Shown: positions 36,101 through 48,100 of the stretch, one piece after another
Numbering within the stretch: the first letter of the stretch is position 1
Layout: each line of letters starts with the position of its first letter
Origin: Lepus europaeus
Lineage: Eukaryota > Chordata > Mammalia > Lagomorpha > Leporidae
DNA length: 64,000 bases
NCBI RefSeq assembly: GCF_033115175.1
Contig: NC_084834.1
Location: forward strand, 11,691,294 to 11,755,293
Direction: 5' to 3'
Notes under the pieces: generated by a model
Told to the model about the DNA's origin: nothing
Seen by the model: the letters and a program-made list of their open reading frames with translations, nothing else
Database searches by the model: none
Position numbers and translations under genes: made by a program

Positions 36101-39100
36101 GCCAGCGTCGCGCACGCCAGCTGGGACCAGAGCCCGGGGAGAGGTCAGGATCGGAGGGAGAGGTGGCGGAAGGGCCCGCTGCCGCGTAGCTGTGTTGTCC
36201 TCCCTCGCTCCCCTCGCAGGGCGCTCTGTTGGGTGGCAGGGAGTCTGGTCTCCCACCGGGACACCTGGCCCGTTTTCTGGTTCTTTCTCCGGCAGAATGG
36301 GCTGACATCTGCCATTTGGCAGCCGCGGATGGACCCGAGAGACGCCTCTTCCTGCTACATTCTCTTGGCTCTTCAGAATATTTCCCCTTGTGAAGCTTCC
36401 CTGGGCTTAGCTCCTGAGGCCAAAGGCCAGCTCCCCGTCCTCAGTCCCCGCTGAACGCACTGTCGCTGGCAGGCTCTTCTCCAGGTGTTTCCGGATAGGG
36501 GTTGGGGTCTGCCAGCCGCCACGGCGCTTTTCTTCCCTCTTGAAGAGCAGCGTTTTCAGAGCCTTCCAGAGAGTAAGGCCTCGGGGGCAGCACGCTTACT
36601 CTGCTCACTTGTTTGGTCGTCCATTCGCTGCTCACCGTCACAGGGCAACACGGTCGTCCTCACCCCATGTCTCTGGAGCCAAGCGCGGAACCCTCAGTGA
36701 AGATTCACTGGATGTTAATCCAGCGGAAGATGGGGAACAGCGCTGGGCCTCGCACACTACTTGTGGAGGTCACAGAAAGGCCTGACATTCAGCCCCTGCC
36801 CTGGGGGTGCTGTGTCTCGCAATCAGAGAACACAGCACACACCATCCGGGTACATTAGCCTGTACCCTTTACAGTAGAGCCACTTCAGTAACGAAGGCTG
36901 GCTCAGTGCTAGGAAATGCATCTGCACAGTTCGTCACAGTAACAGGTCAGAGGAGACCAACCAGTCATCTGAATGGAGCTGAAAAGTCACTAGTGTGTTT
37001 CACAAGTCCAACCTTTGGTGCCGGTGCTGGGGTGCAGCCGGTTAAACCGCCATCAGCAACACTGGCATCCCATGTGAGTGCCAGTTCAAGTCCTGGCTGC
37101 TTCACTTCTGATCCAGCTCCCCGCTGATAGCCTGGGAAAGCAGTGGAAGATGGCCCACCCACATGGGAGACCCAGGTGGAGTTTTAGGCTCCTGGCTTTC
37201 AGGTGGCCCTGCCGCGGTCATTGCGGCCATCTGGGGAGTGAACCTGTAGGTAGATCTGTCTTTCATTCCCTTTTTCTCTGTAACTGCCTTTCAAATAAAT
37301 CGATCTTTAAAAAAAAAAAAAGATAAAAATCCAATCTTTGTATCTTTGAGTAAACCAGGAACAAAGATATTTCCTTACTGTTAGAACTTTCCTCATATTC
37401 AAGAGTGAAAGATCAGACTATAAGTATTCTTACTAAAGCCAGAAACTTTTTTCTGCATTTTCTAGTTAATGCAGTAACAGGAGACAAAAAATTAGATATG
37501 AATATTGAGAAAGAAAAGGGAAACTTGATCGTTATTTTCAAATGATAAGACTGTTTATCTGAAAAATCTACTTCATTTGTTTTTCCCAGTTGAACGTCTT
37601 GGGCTACACAGGCTGGATATGTAGATGTGCCTGGTCTCAGGATAAGTGTACGGCAGATAAACTGAAAAAGAAAATCCCATGTAGAGTATAACGCAAAAAT
37701 ACAAAGTTTCATGAAATGCACTTTAGACATGTGTAAGGCTAAAAATTTCACATATGTTTTTTTGGGACCTTAATATTTTAACAAAATGAGTCCAGAGAAT
37801 CTAAATGAAAAACAAAACAAAAGCCAAAACTTAAGACCAAGGGACATAATAGAAAGCCTCCAGCGGGTGGAAAGAGATATAATGACCCTGAGTGAACAAG
37901 CCTAGGGCCTGGAAAGATGAAGGCCTTGGGAGTGGACGTCTGGCTGAGCAGTAAAGATGCTGGGTAAGATGCCCATATCCCATGCCTCAGTGCCTGGCTT
38001 CAAATCCCAGCTCCAGCTCCTAATTCCAGCTTCCTGCTAATGTAGACCCTGGAAGGCCACAGGTGATGGCTCATGTAGCTGGAGCCCTACCACACACTTA
38101 GGAGACCTGGGTGGAGTTCCCGGCTCTTGGCTGCAGCCTGATCCAGCCTCGGCCACTGGAGCATTTGGGGAGAGTGAACTAGCAGATGAGAGCTGTGTGT
38201 GTGCCTAATAATAATAATAAAAACCATGTGGGTCCTTTAAAATTAATCTATAAATGTCATACATTTCCAGTCATAAATATCCTTGTGGGGTTTTTGGGCA
38301 GGGACAGGAAGGAGGCACAAGGCAGATGGTTTTGAAATTTATCTCCAATAATAAAGCAAATTAAAATAGCCAAGAAATTACCTGAAGAAGAAAACCAATG
38401 AGGAGAGATTTGACTTACTAAGTATTAACAGCTTTTCTAAGCCTAAATAATTAAATCTGTGTTATTGGCAAAAGAGTAGGTTGGTCTCTGACATGAAATA
38501 GAAGTAGCTTGCACTAATAAAATGGCTTTTCAGAGAGGGAGTATTTTTAAAACATGTTAAAACAGCTGGTTGACCATACATGCAAGCTCTAAATGTAGTA
38601 AAGATTTCAGTCTAAAAAAACTAACCACTGACATTGTGAAAATGCCAGTGACACGGAGTAGCCACGTCCATCTTGGTAGAGAAGAGCTCCTCTGGGGGAC
38701 TCGCTCTTGCCAGGGTTAACGCTGACTGCAAAGCTACAGTCATTCAGATAAGCACAGAAAGTAATGGGAGGACACTGAGGCCAGAAATGCCCCTTAGCAT
38801 TAACAAAGATGCCAGGACAGGTCAACGGGAAAGGAATAGTCTTTTTCACACACTGGAGAGCCACTTGGCAAGGAGTGAAGTTAGAATCCTACCCCTGGGC
38901 CGGCGCTGTGGCACAGCGGGTTAATGCCCTGGCCTGAAGCACCAGCATCCCATATGGGCACCGGTTCTAGTCCCAGCTGCTCTTCTTCCAACCCAGTTCT
39001 CTGCTGTGGCCTGGGAAAGCAGTACGAGATGGCCCAAATCCTTGGGCCCCTGCACCCACGTGGGAGACCCTAAAGAAGCTCCTGGCTCCTGGCTTCAGAT

Positions 39101-42100
39101 TGGTGCAGCTCCGGCCATTGCAGCCATCTGGGGAGTGAACCAACAGAAGGAAGACTTCTTTCTCTCTGCCTCTCCTCTCTCTGTGTAACTCTGACCTTCA
39201 AATAAATAAATAAATCTTTATGATATGAGGTAGGATTCTTTTTTTTTTTTAAACAAAAGTGATCTAAAATTGTCAGTTTAAAAAAAATTGGACTTCAAAA
39301 TTTACAAAGGACGCCATTAACAAAGTGAAAAAAAAATAAAAAACAAGATGCGGTTGAGAGAAAATATTTGCCAAATCACCTATCTGATTAGGGACTTGTC
39401 CTGAGACTATGAAAATAATTCTTATGACTGAACAATAGAAAATACATTGCCATTTTAGAATGGGCAAAGGAGTTGAATAGTTGTTTCTCCAAAGGGGGGG
39501 AAAAACACTTGAAAAAATGCTCACCATTTTTAGTCATTAGGGAGCTGCAAATGAATGCCATAGTGAAATATGCTTGTAACTTACCAGGATGGAAAAAATC
39601 AGAAAGACAGTAGCAAGTGGTAATTAGATACCACATGTAGCACGGCTGGGAATGGAGGGGGTACAGCCACTTTGGAAAACAATCTGGCAGATCCTCAAAA
39701 GGTTAGACATAGCGGCACCACGTGACTCAGCTTTCTCCAGATAGGCAAACGTGTCCATACAGAATCTTGCCCACAAGAGTTCATGGCAACATTCTTCATT
39801 AATAGCCCAGGAGGGGAAACAGCCGCGTACCCAGCAACTTCTGAGGGGCTAAACAAAGTGTGGTGTAGCCATACACAGAAACATCATCCTGTGATTAGTA
39901 AGGGGGCGGGGTGAAGGACGGAGACGTGCTGCCACACAGACGATCTTTGAATTTTGCTAAATGAAAGAAACCCAAGCAGAAAGCCACACGCGATTACATG
40001 TAACGTGGCAAATAGGTGAATCCATAGAGACAGGAAGTCGAGCGGTGGCCACCAGGGCTTGGCGGGGAGGGAGTCACTTGCTCGTAGGTGTGGGGTTTCT
40101 TTGTGGTGTGATCCATGATCCAGTGTCCTGCCATGAGACACCGGTGGTGGTTGCCCAAGGCTGAGGGTGTACGGAAACCACCAAACCGTGCACTTTGAAA
40201 GAGTCGGGGCAGTGCTGTGTCGGCTGTCTCCCAATAAGGCTGTCACTTAAAAAGAAACTGGGTTCTGAGTAAAGATGAGAGGGCGAATACATGCACCCAA
40301 TTTATCCCCCTCACGAATCCCACAAGAAACAACCACGTGCTTCTGGACACCCCCCCTCCAAGTTCAGGGCGAACAGAAGAGCCGTCAGCAACAGCATTTG
40401 AGAACTGGAATGCACTTCTGAGAGAGCTGCCCCTCTACGTCACAGAGCCCTCGGGGTCAGGGAAGTGGGGGTGAAGCCAAGTGCCCAGGTCGCTGCTGGT
40501 TGAAAGCTGTTGTGATTGGGCCTCTGCTCTGGAGGGGACTGCCCCTGCCCGACCCTGGCGCTCCCCCACCCCCAGGGAGCTCTGTCGTGGGGGACACCCA
40601 GGTGAGTTGGCCATGGGAAAAGTAAGGGCTTGAGGGCCCTTAGCCATGTGTTCACTCGGCCCATGCGTTTGTAAAATGGAAACATCCCGTGTTTCACGGC
40701 CGTCTGTTCAGAGCACCTCTGTCTTGATATTTTTTCTTCCTACTACTCATCATGTCAGACAGCTTTGGAACAGCTGGGACCTTTTGAGGCCTAGGACCAG
40801 GGGGCAGGGGCGGGGAGTGGGGTTTGAGTTGGGGGTGTACTGTTTGAACTGCAGTTTGTGGAGATGTTTTGGGGGAATTTTTTTTAAAGATTTATTTATA
40901 TGAAAGAGTTACATAGAGAAGGAGAGGCAGAATGAGCGAGAGAGAGAGAGGTCTTCCATCTGCTGGTTCACTCCCCAGTTGACCGCAGTGGCCGGAGATG
41001 TGCCGATCTGAAGCCAGGAACCAGGAGCTTCTTCCTGGTCTCCCACACGGGTGCAGGGGCCTAAGGACTTGGGCCATCCTCTACTGCTCTCCCAGGCCAC
41101 AGCAGAGAGCTGGATCGGAAGTGGAGCTGCCAGGACTCGAACTGGTGCCCACATGGGATGCTGGCACTGTAGGTGGCGGCTTTACCTGCTACACCACAAC
41201 ACTGGCCCCTTGGGGAAAATTTAATAAGCAAGAAATTACAGACCAAAGAGTTGGAAATATGCAGAACATCCTTGTTTTGGTCAGCTTTAAATTTATTTAA
41301 AAACTAAAAGAAAAATGGGGTAAAAAATAATAGGGCACAAAAGTGATAAAGGTGAGAATTCAATCAACAGGAACCAAGGCAAGTGCAACCAAGCATCTTC
41401 AGCTTGTACTCAAAACTGGCATGATCCATTAAGAGGATGGGACCAACTGCAAATCGGAGTAGCAATTGTTTGAGCATCTAGTTAATGACAAAGAGGAGCA
41501 AGTCATAGGACACGTTGATAAAACATTGACATTTCTGGTGGATTTAACGTGAAAGACAACATGAGGGTAGAACTCATGATGTGCCTCCCCCCAGGCCATC
41601 CGTGATGGGCTAGTTACTGTCATTAATTCAGAGAGCATTTAGGATTAGTCACGGTACAAAAAATCTTGAAACGTACCCTGAAACCTTACCATCTATTTGT
41701 GAAAGAAACATAGGATCTTTCCTAAACTCTGCCACAGTCCTGAAATTTATGTTGCTCTGTTACCAATAATCTGGGGAGGGAAAAAAACATTTCTGAACTG
41801 TCAGTGGTAGCCACTTTTCAGTTAGCCCTTATTCCAACTGAGTGATCTCCACTCCAGCAACACAGTACTACCAGCTCTGTGTTACATGAACAGGCAGGCA
41901 TTTTAAAAGTTGCTGTTTGTTCTTTTTTTTTTTTTTTAAAGAATTATTTATTTATTTGAAAGGCAGAATGCAGAGAGGGAGAGAGAGGTCTTCCATCCAC
42001 TGGTTTACTCCCCAGATGGCCACAATGGCCAGAGCTGTGCCAATCCGAAGCCAGGAGCCAGGAGCTTCCTCCAGGTCTCCCATGCAGGTGCAGGGCCTAA

Positions 42101-45100
42101 GGACTTGGGCCATCTTGTACTGCTTTCCCAGGCCATAGCAGAGAGCTGGATCGGAAGTGGAGCAGCCAGGACTTGAACTGGTGCCCATATGGGATGCTGG
42201 GATTGCAGGTGGCAGCTTTACCCGCTATGCCACCACACCAGCCCCAACCATTTGTTCTTTTTCTAAATATTTTCCCTTTGGTTTCAAAGGGCAGGTAAAA
42301 TTATATCAGCTTGAGGCCTACAAAACCCAGACCCACATCTGCGAGTGCAGTTAGCACCATGGAGAGCAGGACAGCCGTAGTGAAGTCAGGAGGATGAAGC
42401 GAACATGAACACCCCTTTCCTCCCCAGCACACACACCCCGCCTCTCCTACTTGCTGAGCTGGGCCTTCCCTCCCAAGACAGGAGACTGTGGAGGAATTTT
42501 TCCCAAGGATTTTTATCTGCCCAGGAGAAAAGACCAAAATTATACTGGCATTGAGGATTTGCCCACAAAGCGTCAGCCAGGCCTCACCGTACACTAGCTC
42601 CACGTCCATGTGCTCAGAGCGTCTAACCAGCTGTTTTGGTCCTCCAGTCCTATATGTGAGTAGGCAGCACAAGAATTGCCACACATCCAGGGAAAGCGTT
42701 TAGTATTTAAAAAAATAAATAGACTAAACAAACAGAAACAACTTGGAGGGAAACAGAGACTATAAAGAGAAGATATGTTTTTAAAGCTGTCATTAAGATC
42801 CTCAGATAAGAAGGCATCAATGAAATAAAAACAAGATTTTTTTTTTTTAAAGGACATCCTGAAAATTTAGAAAAAGTCTTGGAAATTAAAAATTGGATAG
42901 CAGAGATAAAAGACTCTTTAGAAGTGTTATAAAGTTAAGAGTAATTGGAAAACAAATTAAAGGACCACCAGCCAAGGAGGGGTGACATCAAAGTTATAAA
43001 AATTTCAGAAGCAGAAAATGGAGAAGAAACCATTGATGACAAAGTTATTTTAATCCCAGAGCCAAAGATTACAAATTATTAGAAATCCAAGGGGATCTGC
43101 GAGTACCCAGCAAAATGGATGAAACTAGACCTGTGAGGTGCATCGCTGTAAAACTGCACAGCCCTAGCAGACACAGGGCCCTGTGAGCTTGCAGGTCAGA
43201 CACAAGGGATGGGAGTCAGATGTCCTCCAGCCTCACCACAGCACCAGAGCCAGGGCACCGTGCCCTGAAAATTTTAAATGGTGCCATGTCCAGCCTGGGA
43301 TTTTATACCCAGCCAGACTATCCAAGGGAAGGAATAAACAGTCTGGGGGACATGAAAAATCTCAGAAGTTCTCTCCCACACACTCCCCACCCGCATTAAA
43401 TAAGGAATAGACGGAAGAGGAGCAGCAGGGGCGGATCATGGGGGAAAGTTGGGAGCCCCAGTGAGGAGAGCGGCTGTGCACAGTGCTGAGGGGCAGCCGG
43501 CCCAGCGTGGAGCTGGGCACAGGCTCCCGTGGAGGAGGCCTGGTGTGCAGGAGTGAATTCACAGTGGAATGGAGCAGTAAGTATGCCACTTAGTTAGCTT
43601 TGAAGTACATGTGCCATAGAAATAGCAGAATTGAAAGCTCGGGACTTAGTAGACTTGACGCAAGTGAAAGGAAGATAAAAGATTCTGTACGGTTACTGTT
43701 GGGCACTGCTGCACCATTCCACAACTTAGAGGCTCCCAGACGACAACGGACGGTTCCACTTGGTCGAGAATTTGGTAATGACTTGGCTGAGGTTTGGCTC
43801 GGGAAGCCTCGCGAGGTCGAGTTGAGCACGTTTACCTCGTAAGGTTTGACTGAAACAGAAGAGCCTGCCGGCACCCGCATGCAGAATGGAGGGCACGTCA
43901 CCACACTCTGGACTTAGTGTAATGGCTAACGCTGCCTAGCCACGCTGCGATACCTGACTGTACTGCAAGCGTGTCTCTGTGTCAGTAGGGACGAGCACCC
44001 TACAGCGTGTTTTATTTGCTCGTGTAGTTAAATCCTGTCTTCCAAAGTACAAAAGTCAGTACCTAGAGCCTGAAGACCTGATCCTCCAGAGGCTGCAGTC
44101 CAACAGGCATTGTTCACAGCCGCGAAGAGAATGCTCAGACCTGCTGAGCTGAGAGAGGTCGTCTGCGCCGGGGCAGGGAGGAGCGCGGGGCCGGGCCGCG
44201 TGGGATGAAGTTTCACTCCACAAGCCTCCTTGCCTCATCAGACTGTGCACACGTATGGCTTTGATAAAGTAGCCCGTAGATGAACAGAAGGAAGTCGTAG
44301 TAATGAAGTCAGCATGGGTGAATACCTAACACGCTGTGAGGGTGCGGGAAGCTGGTCTTTCTCGGTCTGAGACCAGAAGTAGGAAGCACAGAAGGGAATG
44401 TGTCATTGATAGACTTGACTTCACACTGATCAGGAGCTCCTGTCCAGCCAGGGGGAAGTCCTGGTGTCCTGGCCAAAGGGCATGTGGTAGATTAGAAGCT
44501 GTTTCAATCTTTTGAAAATGTAAAATGTTTCCATCTGTGTCTAGGGCAGTTTGGCAAAGTATCAAAGCCTTAAACACAGAATGTAGGTGTACATCCTTGA
44601 CCCAGCCAAGCCAAGATCTTACCCTCCTTGACTAATCCTTGGAGTACAAAAGAAGAATTTGTTTATTGAAAAAGAAACATTTGATTCAGTTGAAAAGACC
44701 AGCAGTAAGTGATGTGGGTGTTGTGGTACAGCAGGTTAAGCCACCACTCGGGGTGCCTGCATCATATCTGGGAGTGCCGTTTGAGTCCCAGTCACTCCTT
44801 TTTTCTTTTTTTTTTTTTTTTCTTTAAGATTGATTGATTGATTGATTTCAAAGGCAGAGTTAGGGAGAGAGAAGAAGAGAGAGCTCATTTATCTGCTGGT
44901 TCACTCCCCAGATGTCTGCAGTGGCCAGGGCTGGGCCAGACGGAAGCCAGGAGCCTGGAACGGCCTCCTGGTCTCTCACGTAGGTGACAGGGACCCAAGC
45001 ACTTGGGCCATCCTCCATTGCTTTCCCAGGTGCATCAGCAGGGAGCTGGGTTGAAAGCAAAGCAGCCAGGACGTGAACTGGTGCTCCTGTGGGATGCCAG

Positions 45101-48100
45101 TGTCGTAGGCAGTGGCCTAGCCCAGTGCACTGCAATGCCGACCCCCAGCTGCTCCACGTCTGATCCAGCTCCCTGCTAATGCGTTCTGGGAGACAGCAGA
45201 GGGCATCTCAAGTGCTTTAGGTCCCTGCCATCCATGGTGGAGACCAGGACGGAGTTCCATCTTCTCAACCTCAGCTTGGCCCCAACCCTGGCTGTTGTGG
45301 GCATTTGGGGAATGAACCAGCAGATGGAAAAATCTCTCTGTCTCTCACTGATGCTCTGCCTTTCAAATAAAATTTTTTTAAAAAATTTTAAAAAAGATGA
45401 TTAGAAGTATAGAATGGCAAATAAACATGATATATGGTTACTCTTGAAAGTTGTGTAAACTTTCACTATATACATGAACACATGTGTGCACACATAGGTG
45501 CACTGAGATTTGCGATATTGTCTTTCCCCTTGGGTTCTGTGTGTGTGCATGTACGCATGCCAAGTTTTTGATACCGATCAGATGCTATTTCTGTAGCCAT
45601 GGGTGGCGGTTTGTTGAGTTGGGGCAAAAGTGGAAGGGACAAAGCAGCAAGCAGAGTTGGCCCCCACGAGCAGTCGACATGCTTGCCTCAGCTGCTTTTC
45701 TTTCTGCAGGTTTTAAAAATCTCTTTACCAACACTGAGCCTTGACCTCAGTCCTCACTAGAGATGGTAGCCAGAGGTCGTCTCCTCTCCCTTTCTCCCCA
45801 CTCCCCCACCGCCTTCCTCTGCTCTTCTCTGTACGTCTCAGGCTTTCTCTGGTGAGCGTGCTTTTTCTTTGTAAGGGAATTAATTAGATACAACATTTTT
45901 AAGTGCCAAATAAGTTTTATTAGGCATTTTAAAAATTTTGTTTGAAAGAATTGGAGAGACTGAGAGAAAGATCTTCCACTGCGAGTTCACTCCCCCAAAT
46001 GGCTGCAACTGCTGGGGGTGGGCCAGGCTGAAACCAGGAGCCTGGCGCTCCAGCCAAATCTCCTATGTGGGTGGCAGGGGCCCAAGTACTTGGGCCATCT
46101 TCGACTGCTTTTCTCAGGCACATTAGCAGGGAGCTGGATCGGAAGTGGCGCAGCTGGGACTCAAACCTGTGCCCATATGGGATGCCGGCATCCCATGCGG
46201 AGGCTTAACCTACGATGCCACCACACAAAACCCTGTTTTAGACATTTTCAAAGAAGGTAGGCGAGGTTCTGGACTTGAGGACGAGCTTTGGTTAAGCTAG
46301 GAAAGAGGGAGGCAACCCTCTTCAGTGGTGTGGCCATAGGTCCCTGTTGTCCTCATGAGGGTCCAGGTTATCCTGGTGACATGAACTCAGAAATGCCCCC
46401 ATTTGGGTCAGGAGAGGATAAGGAGTCTGTGTGAGATTAACAAGCAGCCATTGGCGGAGTTGTTTAGTGGGGTGGGGTGGGGTGGGAGAGAAGATGGAAA
46501 GGAAGGTTCACACCGCCTTGCAGAGGCTGAACGATGGTGTAGATGCCTGCTCCGGCTCGGGGCTGGGCAGGAAGCGCACAAGGTGGCCTCGAGCATCCTG
46601 AAGTACCCGGAAGTACAGAAGTGCCAAACACCCACGCACACACGCACACACGCCGATGCAGAAGAGCGGCCAGTGGGCCGCGCCGGAACAGTTTGAGTGC
46701 CCGAATAAAGCAGTACTGGGTGAAATCCCGAGGTTTCTAGATGGTGGAGTGGGGCTCAGCACAGTGGGTTCTCCCGCAGAGTACAGTGTGGAGAGAAACC
46801 TGGCAAGCACACCTCAGCGTGGTGACCAGGGCCCCCCCCACAGCTCTGATGTCGATGGCGTGTGGCTCCATGACATGTGAGCACGGCTCCTCGGCCTGGT
46901 CAGGAGAGAGACAGCAGACAGCCCAGGTGGGCAGTCCTTAAGGCATCTGATCAGCACTCCTTAAAAATGCTGAGGGTTCCAGAAGTTGGAGGAGACGTGG
47001 CGACTAAGTGCAACGTGGGGCCCCGAGGGGCTCCTGGGGTTTAAAACGGGCGTCAGGGGCCGGTGTTGTGGTGTAGCAGGTAAAGCCGCCGCCTGCGGTG
47101 CCAGCATCCCATACAGGCGCCGATGAGAGACCCGGCTGCTCCACTTCCGGTCCAGCTCTCGGCTGTGGCCTGGGAAAGCAGTGGAAGGTGGCCCAAGTCC
47201 TTGGGGCCCTGCCCCAGCATGGGAGACCTGGAAGAGGCTCCTGGCTTCAGATCAGTGTAGCTCTAGCCATTGCGGCCAACTGGGGAGTGAGCTAGCGGAT
47301 GGAGGACCTCCCTCCCTCCCTCCCTCCCTACCCACCCTCTCTCTGCCTCTCCTTCTCTCTGTGTAACTCTTTCAAATAAATAAATAAATCTTTAAAAAAT
47401 AAATAAAATGGGCATCAGAAAAAACTAAGGAAATCCGAATAAGGTCTAGACGTCTGTCAGTTTGCCGTGTTGGTTGATAAATGTACCATGCTAATAGAAG
47501 GCACTGGGGAGAGAATGGGTGAGGGGGGTGGGGAGTTAATGTGTTTTCCTCACGGTGAACTTAAATCTTTACAAGTTGGGAACATGAACTTTTAAAATGA
47601 AAGTATTTGCAAGATGTTCTTCTAGGAGGTGGACACAGCTCTTGACTCAGCAAGTTGAAAGCCGTGGGAAGTTGTGGGTGACGGCCACTAGGTGTGGCGG
47701 AAACGCAGGGGACCTCGTGGGGCCTGCGTGGCACACATAAGTGGCGTGCGCCAGTGCACTCCGTTCTGCAGGCACCCTCCTCTCACATCTGTGTCTTGAG
47801 GGTCAGCGGCCCTTTCTGATGCCATGGGGTATGTGTGGGGGGGGGGAACGTATTTATTTATTTGAAAGGCAGAGTTACAGAGAAACAGAGAGAGAGACAG
47901 AGAGAAAGGTCTTCCATCTGCTGGTTCACTCCCCAGATGGCCACGACAGCCAGAGCTGTGCCGATCAGGAGCCAGGAGCTTCTTCCAGGTCTCCCACATG
48001 GGTGCAGGGGCCCAAGGGCTTGGACCATCCTCCACTGCTTTCCCTGGCCATAGCAGAGAGCTGGATCGGAAGTGGAGCAACCAGGACTCAAACCGGCGCC

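Noticed and set aside
38225-40257. Possible intact L1 reverse-transcriptase gene
   Set aside because: Only the 3' end of ORF2 and the 3' UTR are present, with frameshifts, stops and a SINE insertion.
46740-46960. Small plus-strand open frames near 46.7-46.9 kb as a gene
   Set aside because: Short overlapping frames with no domain, no splice signals of quality and no similarity I recognise.
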